The notes: a model not told the origin generated them from the sequence alone. A stretch of 33,180 nucleotides of DNA from a virus (IMGVR_UViG_3300021138_000106:1-33180), one strand, 5' to 3'. Positions 5,765 to 12,404 are shown, numbered from the stretch's first letter. Translations and numbers: made by a program.

Positions 5765-6045
5765 TGCGTTTGGATTATCACTCTTTTGAACAAACTGCAC
5801 AAGCTGTTTATATTATGAATCCCTCGGCGCAAGAGCAATATCACTCTTGGGAAGATCTTCGTTCTTTCATGATTTCTATGGCATATCAATATGCGCATTA
5901 TGTAACATCTTTTTCTACTGGTGGGTTTCAGTTGTCGTTTTCTCCGTCGTCAAATGATACTGACAGGAAATATGTCGTGGCGTCAGTTTCGGCTTATACC
6001 GCATTGCGATATGTTCAATCAAAAGAAAAGAAACTAGCTGCATAA
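5764..6045 (+). CDS. Hypothetical 93-aa protein
   Basis: MRLDYHSFEQTAQAVYIMNP and onward; aromatic-rich (YHSW, YQYAHYVTSF) with a C-terminal VQSKEKKLAA. It starts in TAATG overlap with the previous gene and so depends on its promoter. No membrane segment, cysteine motif or recognised family. Confidence 0.6.
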   Translation: MRLDYHSFEQTAQAVYIMNPSAQEQYHSWEDLRSFMISMAYQYAHYVTSFSTGGFQLSFSPSSNDTDRKYVVASVSAYTALRYVQSKEKKLAA

Positions 6046-6051
6046 TAAGTG

Positions 6052-6080
6052 TTGATTTTATTTCAATTACAAAGTATACT
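6052..6080 (+). promoter_or_regulatory. Sigma70-like promoter with conserved leader
   Basis: TTGATT (6052-6057), 17-bp spacer, TATACT (6075-6080), then AATCTTACGGTTGAAACGGAG. Confidence 0.7.
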
Positions 6081-6107
6081 AATCTTACGGTTGAAACGGA
6101 GATGAAA

Positions 6108-6332
6108 ATGTTGAATCTTACGAAGCTGAACGAAGTTGAAATTGCTGAAATTCTCGAAGCGAACGGGTATAATTCCGACGGTATTTTAGAAGTAGAATAT
6201 CTTCGGACAAATGATCGCGATCAGGTTATATACAAAATGCTCTGGCACGACGATATCGCCGACGAATTCGGTTCCTCTAACATTTTCTTGCATTACATGT
6301 CAAATGGCACGATTTGGGCGGACTATCAGTAA
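6108..6332 (+). CDS. Hypothetical 74-aa protein
   Basis: The start MLNLTKLNEVEIAEILEANG is chosen because GGAG lies six bases upstream; an ATG two codons earlier would touch the ribosome site. Helical N-terminus, then beta strands (ILEVEYLR, QVIYKMLWH) and an acidic centre. Own promoter. Function unknown. Confidence 0.6.
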   Translation: MLNLTKLNEVEIAEILEANGYNSDGILEVEYLRTNDRDQVIYKMLWHDDIADEFGSSNIFLHYMSNGTIWADYQ

Positions 6333-6353
6333 TTGCGGTGTCGCAATTCTTGT

Positions 6354-6382
6354 TGACTTCTTACTCTTATTGTAGTAAGATT
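6354..6382 (+). promoter_or_regulatory. Sigma70-like promoter with weaker -10
   Basis: TTGACT (6354-6359), 17-bp spacer, TAAGAT (6377-6382). The same -10 variant occurs at 6626. Confidence 0.6.
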
Positions 6383-6411
6383 ATCTTATGGTTGGTTGTG
6401 GAGAGAAAAAG

Positions 6412-6606
6412 ATGGCTAAATTCGTTGTGAAGATTGAATATACTGGATACAAGGTATTCGAGTTTGATGCCAATGATATGGATGAAGCATACGAAACAGC
6501 ACAGCGAATTGAAAGCATTACTAATCCTTCCGAGGAACGTATGAACGAAGAGATTGTTCATATTGAAAAGAAATTTGGCGATGTATTTCGTTCAAATAAC
6601 GCTTGA
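6412..6606 (+). CDS. Hypothetical 64-aa protein
   Basis: MAKFVVKIEYTGYKVFEFDA then a helix (DEAYETAQRIESIT) and a basic end. GGAGAG lies eight bases before this ATG. The pattern of strand, aromatic (Y.VFEFDA), helix with (D)EA...A resembles short alpha/beta phage proteins of unknown role. The promoter of the AAA ATPase gene begins at its stop codon. Confidence 0.65.
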   Translation: MAKFVVKIEYTGYKVFEFDANDMDEAYETAQRIESITNPSEERMNEEIVHIEKKFGDVFRSNNA

Positions 6607-6631
6607 CTTTCTCTCTATCTTATAGTAAGAT
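6603..6631 (+). promoter_or_regulatory. Sigma70-like promoter for the AAA ATPase gene
   Basis: TTGACT (6603-6608), 17-bp spacer, TAAGAT (6626-6631), about 35 bases before the AAA ATPase start. Confidence 0.6.
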
Positions 6632-6665
6632 AATCTTATAGTTTGTAACAAAGAGGATTTAAATT

Positions 6666-7520
6666 ATGGCGAGAGGTGTTCCCAAGGCTGGCTTCCGTGC
6701 GAAGCGTACTTCCGTTGCTGAAAAGATGTCAGCTATAAAAGTCAATTATGATGTACAGTCCAATGAGACCGACGCAGAAGTCGAGGCTCGTTTGGCTGAG
6801 CGTTTCGACATTCTCGAGGTATTGACCGAGGCTTGTATCGTCGGTAATGCCCGTGCGCTTATCGTTTCTGGTCCCGCTGGCCTCGGTAAGTCTCACACGG
6901 TCGAGGCTGCGCTCAATCACTGGGATCCTAATGCTATCAATCATACGGTCGTTAAGGGTTATGTCCGCGCTACTGGCTTGGTCAAAATGCTTTATCAGTA
7001 TCGCGAAGATGGTCAGGTCATTGTATTCGATGACGCCGATGCGATTTTCTTCGACGATATTTCTCTTAACCTTCTTAAGGCAGTTTGCGATACAACCGAA
7101 CGTCGTCGCGTTTCTTGGTTGTCCGAGGGCGCTCTTATTGATGAAGAGTCAGCCGAGCGTATTCCACGCACGTTTGACTTCAACGGTACTATCATCTTCA
7201 TCACGAACTATGACTTCGATGCCATGATTGATCGCGGTCATAAGCTGGCTCCGCATCTTCAGGCGTTGGTTTCCCGTAGCCACTATATTGATTTGGCTAT
7301 GCACACTCGGCGCGATTATCTGATCCGTATTCGTCAGGTAATTAAGCAGGGGTTGCTTTCTGATCTTAAGACCGATGAGCGTAATGACGTCATTGCTTTC
7401 ATTGAGAAGAATCATCCACAGCTTCGCGAATTGTCGCTGCGTATGGCTCTTAAGGTTGGTAACATTCGTAAGAGCAATAAGAATTGGGAAAAGATTGCGA
7501 GGATTACATGTTGCAAATAA
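6666..7520 (+). CDS. Phage AAA ATPase
   Basis: 284 aa. Walker A GPAGLGKS at about residues 68-75, Walker B VIVFDDAD at about 118-125, a sensor-1-like IIFITNYDFD near 175, and arginines after it (SRSHYIDLAMHTRR) that could serve as the arginine finger. The basic N-terminus (RGVPKAGFRAKRTS) may be flexible. The length fits a single AAA module plus a small helical lid, so it probably works as an oligomeric ATP-driven remodeller. Similar stand-alone AAA proteins are frequent in large phages, but the substrate is unknown. Its own promoter lies upstream; the 3' end overlaps the next gene by 13 bases. High confidence in the ATPase, low on role. Confidence 0.85.
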   Translation: MARGVPKAGFRAKRTSVAEKMSAIKVNYDVQSNETDAEVEARLAERFDILEVLTEACIVGNARALIVSGPAGLGKSHTVEAALNHWDPNAINHTVVKGYVRATGLVKMLYQYREDGQVIVFDDADAIFFDDISLNLLKAVCDTTERRRVSWLSEGALIDEESAERIPRTFDFNGTIIFITNYDFDAMIDRGHKLAPHLQALVSRSHYIDLAMHTRRDYLIRIRQVIKQGLLSDLKTDERNDVIAFIEKNHPQLRELSLRMALKVGNIRKSNKNWEKIARITCCK

Positions 7521-7726
7521 CTGTAAGAGTTAAGAATAGTCTCTGGGAAAAACGAGCACTCTATGGCTCGTATATCCCAGAGACTAACACATATACAGGG
7601 ACAGTAGTTCCTCGTCCGAAGTGGGTCGGTGATGATTCATTTTGTTTATCGACAGGCGAACGGAAGTTTAAATTCCGTATTATATCGAAGGACGATGTTG
7701 TTGATGGGTTGTTATTGTCTGCTTAA
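7508..7726 (+). CDS. Hypothetical 72-aa beta-rich protein
   Basis: MLQITVRVKNSLWEKRALYG, a proline-rich loop (VVPRPKWVGDDSFCLSTG), then KFKFRIISKDDVVDG. GAGG lies five bases before this ATG, inside the end of the AAA gene, so the two are coupled. Likely a small beta barrel. It ends in a four-base tail-to-tail overlap with the leftward gene. Function unknown. Confidence 0.65.
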   Translation: MLQITVRVKNSLWEKRALYGSYIPETNTYTGTVVPRPKWVGDDSFCLSTGERKFKFRIISKDDVVDGLLLSA

Positions 7727-8223
7727 TTACAGATGGAGGACATAAGGGGGATGAAGCTTCGCATAGAATGACATGCGATATAGTCGGAAACACCCCATAT
7801 GATAAGTCCAATCCAAACAAAAGTAGGTAATACTATAAAGATACAGAATAGAGCCCAGAATAGTTCCCACATCTCTTCTCTTTTTCTTTCTGCTTGTACT
7901 CTTAATCTATGCGCTTCCTTTGCAGCCTCTGCTCTTGCTTTATAGAATTCCTGACGCTGGGCTGGGCTCATACGAGCAATCATTTGGGCTTCTTGTTCAG
8001 CCGCGATCTCGCGCATTGCTTGTTCGCGTAATGTATTATTATTACGGACGATTTGATTATTAATTTCAGTGATTCTATTCTGTGCTAATATCTTTTTGTT
8101 ATTAGCATCTTTTTGTGCAGGAGCATTTCTTACTACATCTACGATGCCGAATACTGCATCTGTTACGCCTTTACCGTAAGACTCGCCGAGTTTTGCAGCT
8201 TTATCTGGATCTAATGGAATCAT
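7723..8223 (-). CDS. Coiled-coil membrane-anchored protein
   Basis: 166 aa. Residues 1-40 are soluble, about 45-118 form a long charged coiled coil rich in Ala, Glu, Gln and Arg (MREIAAEQEAQMIARM, KARAEAAKEAHRLRVQAERK), and about 120-147 are a hydrophobic helix (FWALFCIFIVLPTFVWIGLI). A short C-terminal tail follows. No signal peptide; probably an inner-membrane protein with a cytoplasmic coiled coil. It is the only leftward gene among rightward ones, with its own promoter (8243-8271). Its end overlaps the opposing gene by four bases with no obvious terminator, so antisense read-through is possible. Function unknown. Confidence 0.75.
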   Translation of the reverse strand: MIPLDPDKAAKLGESYGKGVTDAVFGIVDVVRNAPAQKDANNKKILAQNRITEINNQIVRNNNTLREQAMREIAAEQEAQMIARMSPAQRQEFYKARAEAAKEAHRLRVQAERKREEMWELFWALFCIFIVLPTFVWIGLIIWGVSDYIACHSMRSFIPLMSSICN

Positions 8224-8242
8224 ATCATTCTCCTAACTTAAT

Positions 8243-8271
8243 ATTAAACTATGAAAGATAATAAAAGTCAA
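8243..8271 (-). promoter_or_regulatory. Sigma70-like promoter, leftward
   Basis: Minus strand TTGACT (8271-8266), 17-bp spacer, TTTAAT (8248-8243), followed by TAGGAG before the start at 8223. Divergent from the promoter at 8305. Confidence 0.6.
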
Positions 8272-8304
8272 GTAGAATAGTATGTGCCAACAGCGTATTT
8301 ATGG

Positions 8305-8333
8305 TTGATTTTATATCAAAAGAGCGGTATAAT
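8305..8333 (+). promoter_or_regulatory. Sigma70-like promoter with conserved leader
   Basis: TTGATT (8305-8310), 17-bp spacer, TATAAT (8328-8333), then the leader ATCTTTACGGTTGAAA. Confidence 0.7.
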
Positions 8334-8362
8334 ATCTTTACGGTTGAAAAAGAGGGATTGAT

Positions 8363-8635
8363 ATGTGGGGTAGTGAGATTGAAGTGGAAGTCAAAAATCG
8401 AATCGATTTGGCGGCTGCAGCCTATGCCTACGAGTATATGAATACGTCCATTATGTCGGATGCTGACTTTGATGCTTTGTCGTTGAAGATTGACCCTAAG
8501 CTGAAAACAGGTAATAAGAAAATGGATAAATTCTTTATGCAGCAATTTGATTTATCGACGGGGATGTGGATTCACAAACACCCAGAGAAAGAAAAACTGA
8601 TTCGTATCATTAAACTCAAACAGAGGAAACGGTAA
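8363..8635 (+). CDS. Small protein resembling the N-terminal subdomain of NAD-dependent DNA ligase
   Basis: 90 aa: MWGSEIEVEVKNRIDLAAAA, then YAYEYMNTSIMSDADFDALS, a lysine-rich loop and FDLSTGMWIHKHPEKEKL. The Y.YEY....(I)MSDADFDAL segment follows the ligase subdomain Ia signature (YYxxxxPxxSDxEYDxL), which in LigA binds NAD. No adenylation domain is present, so this is not a ligase by itself. Free-standing proteins of this form occur in many phages. GAGGG precedes ATG. It overlaps the next gene by one base (TAATG). Confidence 0.7.
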   Translation: MWGSEIEVEVKNRIDLAAAAYAYEYMNTSIMSDADFDALSLKIDPKLKTGNKKMDKFFMQQFDLSTGMWIHKHPEKEKLIRIIKLKQRKR

Positions 8636-9111
8636 TGGAATTTACGCTTACTTCGGGAACATTTCGTGTAACAGATCCATGCTATGATGGATTGTATTGG
8701 ACATCTGGAATCATCGGCATTATTAATAATGCACGGAAGGGTAAGTGGAAGGGTGTCGTTACTTCTCCATGGGGAATGCAAAGTAGAGTAGCTGAACTGC
8801 AGGTAGTGCAGGAGAATTATACTACGGCAAGTAAGATGTGGGAATCAGCTGGTTTTTCCGTTGTGGTTGACTCAGGTCAGGCTGGTTTCTTCGATGCTGC
8901 TCTGTATCCAGAGTGGTCCGAGGAGAATAATTTCTATGATACTATTTGTAAGGGTGCTCTCAGCGAGGATCAATATGCAGTAGTTCCATTTGGCATTGCT
9001 TCTTCGACAGGCTACGGAGATGGTGAATACAAATGTTACGTTGCAAAGAATATTGAGGGCGAAGTAATCGCCGCGAAGATTGTCTTCATTGGTGACGAGG
9101 ACGAAGAATAA
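8635..9111 (+). CDS. DUF4241-like beta-rich phage protein
   Basis: 158 aa. It opens FTLTSGTFRVTDPCYDG, has FSVVVDSGQAGFFDAALYP in the middle and GYGDGEYKCYVAKN near the end. The order (F)RVTDPCY, VDSGQAG.FD, (Y)GDG.Y..Y is typical of a DUF4241-like family found in phages and bacteria and not characterised. Acidic C-terminus (GDEDEE). Translationally coupled to the ligase-Ia-like gene. Probably cytoplasmic. Confidence 0.7.
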   Translation: MEFTLTSGTFRVTDPCYDGLYWTSGIIGIINNARKGKWKGVVTSPWGMQSRVAELQVVQENYTTASKMWESAGFSVVVDSGQAGFFDAALYPEWSEENNFYDTICKGALSEDQYAVVPFGIASSTGYGDGEYKCYVAKNIEGEVIAAKIVFIGDEDEE

Positions 9112-9118
9112 TCTCCTG

Positions 9119-9147
9119 TTGACTTTTACTTCTTTCTGGGCTATACT
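9119..9147 (+). promoter_or_regulatory. Sigma70-like promoter
   Basis: TTGACT (9119-9124), 17-bp spacer, TATACT (9142-9147), leader ATTATAAATTGAAACGGAG. Confidence 0.75.
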
Positions 9148-9175
9148 ATATTATAAATTGAAACGGAGAACGAAA

Positions 9176-9730
9176 ATGCCAAATTGGGCGTATAATTCAG
9201 TAACAATATCCCACACCGATCCAGAGATGATGGAGAAATTCCGTCAGGGCGTTGAGGAATGTAATCTCCTCGAGACATTTATCCCTATCCCCGCTGCATT
9301 AGTGAACACTACAGCCCCATCGACGGAAACGAACGAGGATTTACTCCGCCTCTACGGATCCGATAACTGGTATGACTGGAATTGTAAGAACTGGGGTACG
9401 AAGTGGGATGTATCGAATGGGTCATTTGACCTTGACGAGGATAAGTTATCAGGTAGTGGATACTTCGAGACAGCATGGAGTCCTCCAATTCAGGCATATG
9501 AAAATTTGAAAAAGCTTGGATTTGTTATTGACGCGACGTATACCGAGGAGAGTATGGCATTTGCTGGCCGATACCAGAGTATTAGCGGAGATGACTATTA
9601 TGAGATTGACTTCGACGAGGAGAACTGGCGTGAAGACATTGACGATCCAGAGGTATTGGAGTTGTTAGAGTCGGAATATGAGTCATGGTTAGAGTTTCGG
9701 GAGAATCAAAATGATGAATCGGGTGAGTAA
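9176..9730 (+). CDS. Api92-like / DUF1281-type phage protein
   Basis: 184 aa from MPNWAYNSVTISHTDPEMME; CGGAG lies seven bases upstream, and upstream in-frame codons fall before the promoter. The MPNWxxN.(V/L)(T/S)(I/V) opening, the central NWGTKWD and the TAWSPPI..(Y/F)..L segment are the signature of the Api92-like family with a ferredoxin-like fold, common in phages and integrative elements. Molecular role unknown. Very acidic C-terminus. It starts an operon continuing through four or more overlapping genes to 10830. Confidence 0.85.
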   Translation: MPNWAYNSVTISHTDPEMMEKFRQGVEECNLLETFIPIPAALVNTTAPSTETNEDLLRLYGSDNWYDWNCKNWGTKWDVSNGSFDLDEDKLSGSGYFETAWSPPIQAYENLKKLGFVIDATYTEESMAFAGRYQSISGDDYYEIDFDEENWREDIDDPEVLELLESEYESWLEFRENQNDESGE

Positions 9731-9929
9731 TTTCTTTAAGGTATTTGCAACTGTATTCTCCATTGTTATGGTAATTGCAGGATTTATTGTTGCATTGAAG
9801 TATACTATGGATTATGTACATCAGTATGGTGGAGAGGTAGGAGAGTTTTTCCTTTTCGCAGTAGTAGTATCGGGAGTATTTGCAGTATTTTCTTCTATGA
9901 TGTTCTTTGTGGAACCGAATAATGAGTAA
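9711..9929 (+). CDS. Two-helix small membrane protein
   Basis: 72 aa with two hydrophobic helices (about 8-30 and 44-67) separated by a short polar loop (DYVHQYGGEVGE). It overlaps the preceding gene by 20 bases and uses GGGAGAATC before its ATG. Likely an inner-membrane protein. Role unknown; possibly a superinfection or envelope factor, without direct evidence. Confidence 0.65.
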   Translation: MMNRVSNFFKVFATVFSIVMVIAGFIVALKYTMDYVHQYGGEVGEFFLFAVVVSGVFAVFSSMMFFVEPNNE

Positions 9930-10095
9930 GATATTTTCTGCAATTGTTATATTTTGTAGTAGTATGGTAATCAATTATCTCTTTGCGGATAATATTGCTG
10001 CAATGGTATCATGTTATGGTACGGTAATTATGTTAATGGTTGCTGATCTGTACATTGTATTGAGTCTGCCGAAGAAGGATCCATGGGACGAATGA
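9922..10095 (+). CDS. Small membrane protein, two helices
   Basis: 57 aa: MSKIFSAIVIFCSSMVINYL, a short loop, then a second hydrophobic helix (CYGTVIMLMVADLYIVLSL) and a charged tail. It overlaps the previous membrane gene by eight bases, indicating coupled production of two membrane partners. The next gene starts at its stop (ATGA). No family recognised. Confidence 0.65.
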   Translation: MSKIFSAIVIFCSSMVINYLFADNIAAMVSCYGTVIMLMVADLYIVLSLPKKDPWDE

Positions 10096-10280
10096 AGGTC
10101 TGGAATGTAATAGAGACGGAGCAGGAACTACGTTCTATCCCCCTCGATGAGTTTATACATCGGGGGGAAGCATCGCACCCGATAACATTTCGCCCATATG
10201 CATTCTTACAGCATAGAGAGAATAAAGAGCAGTATATATTATTGCCAATGCAGGTAGAGGTTATAGAAAATGAAGAGTAA
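10092..10280 (+). CDS. Hypothetical 62-aa protein
   Basis: MKVWNVIETEQELRSIPLDE, then FIHRGEASHPITFRPYAFLQ and an acidic end. The ATGA overlap with the upstream stop favours this start; an ATG three codons earlier is the alternative. The soluble alpha/beta product has no recognised motif. It overlaps the next gene by 11 bases. Confidence 0.55.
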   Translation: MKVWNVIETEQELRSIPLDEFIHRGEASHPITFRPYAFLQHRENKEQYILLPMQVEVIENEE

Positions 10281-10527
10281 ATTAATAGAGAAAATCGATT
10301 CACTGACGGAAACACAGATAGAAATCCTAGTTAAGATCATAGAGAATAATGATTACTCTATAGTAGAGAACTACTACTATCAGAGAGAGAAAGAGAAGAA
10401 GTTCTGGGAAGAACATAGCAAGCCATGGAATAATACTACAGAGTATGCTAAGTATGATACAACTAATGCATATACAAAGGAAGAAACAAATGGAAGAAAC
10501 CATCTCCAATCCCGAGACCAACTCTAA
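10270..10527 (+). CDS. Hypothetical helical protein
   Basis: 85 aa. The first 45 residues are a helix pair (MKSKLIEKIDSLTETQIEIL, NNDYSIVENYYYQREKEKKF). The C-terminal half is polar and low in hydrophobics, likely disordered. The last 38 bases overlap the 39-aa gene in another frame. Function unknown. Confidence 0.6.
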   Translation: MKSKLIEKIDSLTETQIEILVKIIENNDYSIVENYYYQREKEKKFWEEHSKPWNNTTEYAKYDTTNAYTKEETNGRNHLQSRDQL

Positions 10528-10609
10528 TACCAACCCTGAGACCACTACTATCAGCCCTCCGACCACTACTCCGACCAACTCCCATGACCAAGCTAGAGAC
10601 CAAATATAA
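10490..10609 (+). CDS. 39-aa Thr/Pro/Asn-rich low-complexity peptide
   Basis: MEETISNPETNSNTNPETTT then ISPPTTTPTNSHDQARDQI. AAGGAAGAAAC lies just before ATG and the stop overlaps the next ATG (TAATG), so it is embedded in a coupled operon, the main reason to accept it. The composition is nearly all Thr, Pro, Asn and Glu and should be disordered. An imperfect (A)CCAAC/GACCACTAC repetition underlies it at the DNA level. Function unknown. Confidence 0.5.
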   Translation: MEETISNPETNSNTNPETTTISPPTTTPTNSHDQARDQI

Positions 10610-10830
10610 TGGCGAGAGTAACAAAAAAGTCAATGATCTCTGGAGTAGTAAGGACTATGGAAATACCTCAGTATACACAGGAAGAATTCGATAATAGGTA
10701 TATTCTATGGAGAGAAGGTAAAATACTACTACAAGATGCATTCGAAGATACCTCTGCCAATGCAAGAGAGTTTATTAAGACTGGTATGACAGTAGAAGAA
10801 TGGGATCAATACATTACTACTGGAGCATAA
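10609..10830 (+). CDS. Hypothetical 73-aa phage protein
   Basis: MARVTKKSMISGVVRTMEIP, YTQEEFDNRYILWREGKILL, then QDAFEDTSANAREFIKTGMT and VEEWDQYI. The QEEFDxRxxxWxxG..(I/L)QDAF...(AREFI.TG.T.EEW) pattern is shared by a small helical family of phage proteins of unknown role. It starts at the stop of the 39-aa gene (TAATG), ends the operon, and a terminator follows 70 bases later. Confidence 0.7.
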   Translation: MARVTKKSMISGVVRTMEIPQYTQEEFDNRYILWREGKILLQDAFEDTSANAREFIKTGMTVEEWDQYITTGA

Positions 10831-10899
10831 CACAATAGTGTTTTCCCCTAGTAACGGAGTGTTTCGTCGTGGTATTCACTAAAATGTGGGGGATTTATA

Positions 10900-10924
10900 G
10901 GGGGATTTAAATCCCTCTTTTTTT
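10900..10924 (+). terminator. Rho-independent terminator
   Basis: Perfect self-complementary GGGATTTAAATCCC (10902-10915) followed by TCTTTTTTT. It closes the 9.2-10.8 kb operon. Confidence 0.75.
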
Positions 10925-11130
10925 AATGTGAGCGTTGTTTGATCGTCATAAATCGACGAAAACGAGGTAGATGCGGTGTCGATGCTCGTCGATCGGTGTC
11001 GATGCTTGTGCTCTACATCGTGTTACTTTGCGTCATCGCACTATTACTACTGTGCTATACTATTCTATACTGTGCTACACATTAAACTATACATCGATGC
11101 TTCGCGGATAGTTTCAGACAACCAAATATA

Positions 11131-11159
11131 AGTATACCCCCAACGAATCAAAAAGTCAA
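11131..11159 (-). promoter_or_regulatory. Orphan leftward sigma70-like promoter
   Basis: Minus strand TTGACT (11159-11154), 17-bp spacer, TATACT (11136-11131). Transcription would run into the repeat-bearing gene-less DNA to about 10.9 kb. No open frame of note follows. Confidence 0.65.
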
Positions 11160-11258
11160 CCCCTCATTTTGGGTTTCCGCAGCGGATTCCGTTACCCATC
11201 AAAAGTTCGGGTGCACTTAGAATCTCTTCTACCCGCTCTAATCGGGGAATCACTTATT

Positions 11259-11286
11259 AATATACCGTATATCCCCCAAAAGTCAA
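11259..11286 (-). promoter_or_regulatory. Orphan leftward sigma70-like promoter
   Basis: Minus strand TTGACT (11286-11281), 16-bp spacer, TATATT (11264-11259). The only downstream frame is about 30 codons from a GTG, without a ribosome site. Confidence 0.6.
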
Positions 11287-11330
11287 CAAGAATCTTTGCG
11301 AAATTAAATCTTTTTTCGATGAGATATCGC

Positions 11331-11358
11331 TTGACTTTTCCCGAAAATGCGGTATATT
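11331..11358 (+). promoter_or_regulatory. Sigma70-like promoter with conserved leader
   Basis: TTGACT (11331-11336), 16-bp spacer, TATATT (11353-11358), then AATTATAAGTTGAAATGGAG. Confidence 0.7.
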
Positions 11359-11385
11359 TAATTATAAGTTGAAATGGAGAGTTTG

Positions 11386-11652
11386 ATGGAAACCGATTTA
11401 TCCCGCGCTGAAGCCCTCGTTCTGCTCGCGAAAGCCCAATTTCGCCCGTTCCGTAATGAAGACTGGTACGCATTCGGGAACTGCGAAACTAAAAAGCCAT
11501 TGATTGCCGAGGAAGTTTCCTTCGGGGAAAGCGACTCCGACATTTATATCGGCGAGGATTTGTATACGATTGTCATTGACGGCGACACAATTCTTTTCGT
11601 TCGCGAAAGCGACCATTTTGGCGGTCAGCAATTTAAGTTGAAAGAAATTTAG
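11386..11652 (+). CDS. Hypothetical protein, paralogue of the 4556 gene
   Basis: 88 aa from METDLSRAEALVLLAKAQFR; GGAG lies seven bases upstream. It shares EAL.L.A...F(R/K)PF...DWYAF.(N/G)CET and IVIDG(D/N)TI.F with the product at 4556-4771 and carries an extra insertion of about 15 residues (VSFGESDSDIYIGED) in the middle. Its codon use is much richer in GC than the paralogue's, so the two copies have separate histories. Function unknown. Confidence 0.7.
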   Translation: METDLSRAEALVLLAKAQFRPFRNEDWYAFGNCETKKPLIAEEVSFGESDSDIYIGEDLYTIVIDGDTILFVRESDHFGGQQFKLKEI

Positions 11653-11655
11653 TTG

Positions 11656-11684
11656 TTGACTTTTCCCTCGTTTTGCGGTAGAAT
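11656..11684 (+). promoter_or_regulatory. Sigma70-like promoter
   Basis: TTGACT (11656-11661), 17-bp spacer, TAGAAT (11679-11684), leader ATCTTATAAATTGAAACGGAG. Confidence 0.7.
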
Positions 11685-11711
11685 ATCTTATAAATTGAAA
11701 CGGAGACTCCT

Positions 11712-11858
11712 ATGCTTTTATCCTCTGCCACTAAAGCTGCCCAATCCGCCTCGCTCGCCGAGATGATTGCTGCGTTCCAAGCTGCTGGCGGATCGGTCGT
11801 GCAGGTCGAAACTGGCGTTGCACACGGTCTGAAGAAAAAGAAGTTCATCCGCAAATAA
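11712..11858 (+). CDS. 48-aa small phage protein
   Basis: MLLSSATKAAQSASLAEMIA then AFQAAGGSVVQVETGVAHGL and KKKKFIRK. CGGAG lies nine bases before ATG and it has its own promoter. The helix L.EM(I/V)AAF.A.GG followed by a strand (V..VETGVA) and a very basic end is seen in small phage proteins of unknown function. The lysine tail suggests nucleic acid contact. Confidence 0.65.
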   Translation: MLLSSATKAAQSASLAEMIAAFQAAGGSVVQVETGVAHGLKKKKFIRK

Positions 11859-11861
11859 GTG

Positions 11862-11889
11862 TTGACTTCTCCCGAATTTGCGGTATACT
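11862..11889 (+). promoter_or_regulatory. Sigma70-like promoter
   Basis: TTGACT (11862-11867), 16-bp spacer, TATACT (11884-11889), leader AATTATAAATTGGAAAGGA. Confidence 0.75.
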
Positions 11890-11915
11890 TAATTATAAAT
11901 TGGAAAGGAACTGAA

Positions 11916-12404
11916 ATGTCTAAAGCACCTACGAAGACTTCTCTCGCGATTGAAACCATGAACGCGAACGCGAAGAAGCCAATGGCTAATGTTATCCCGT
12001 TGATCGCCGCAGCTTCTGGCGTGGATCTGCGTCTCGCCAAGAACTATTATCTCTGGGCTGTCCGCAAGGGACTCGCTGCTGGCACGGTCGAAAAGACCGT
12101 GAAGCAAAAGACCGTCAAAATCGCAACGGTCGTCAAGAAAGCTGGCAAGGCATTCGCTGCCAAGAAGGCAAAGGAAGCCAAGCCAGTAGCGACAAAGACA
12201 GACGCTGTGAAAGCCATCAAGGAAGCGAATTTGAAGCGCATGCAGGAAGTTGCTGCGAAGAATAAGCGTTCGTTCGATGGTGCTCGTGGCGCAAAGTTAG
12301 ACCCCAAAGTTCAGCGGGAAGAGTTGGCAGCGTATGAAGCCGAGTTGGACTCGTTCGCCGTGCCGAAATTCCTGAGCAAGGCACAGCTGAACGCACTCGT
12401 GTAA
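11916..12404 (+). CDS. Lys/Ala-rich basic protein, probably nucleic-acid binding
   Basis: 162 aa from MSKAPTKTSLAIETMNANAK; AAAGGAAC precedes this ATG. Residues about 20-50 form a small helical domain (VIPLIAAASGVDLRLAKNYY, LWAVRKGLAAG) resembling helix-turn-helix units of phage proteins. The middle (about 55-105) is dominated by Lys, Ala and Val, like a histone H1 tail. The C-terminus is helical and more acidic. It could coat or compact DNA, inferred only from composition. High-GC codon use, unlike the late genes. Confidence 0.7.
   Translation: MSKAPTKTSLAIETMNANAKKPMANVIPLIAAASGVDLRLAKNYYLWAVRKGLAAGTVEKTVKQKTVKIATVVKKAGKAFAAKKAKEAKPVATKTDAVKAIKEANLKRMQEVAAKNKRSFDGARGAKLDPKVQREELAAYEAELDSFAVPKFLSKAQLNALV

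Larger units (their letters stand above)
10925..11330. other. Gene-less region with direct repeats, foldbacks and outward promoters
   Basis: No convincing coding sequence. It holds a 12-bp direct repeat, CGGTGTCGATGC, twice (near 10976 and 10996) with related CATCGATGCT near 11092; CTGTGCTA twice (near 11050 and 11071); short hairpins such as CGTC..GACG; and the palindrome CCGCAGCGG (11177-11185). Two leftward promoters (below) point into it from the right, with no gene in front of them. Candidates are a noncoding RNA, a regulatory region or a replication start; the sequence alone does not decide. Confidence 0.5.

Noticed and set aside
11192-11473. 93-aa leftward frame behind the 11331 promoter region
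   Set aside because: It runs across a rightward promoter and gene, with no ribosome site; the two leftward promoters begin inside or downstream of it.
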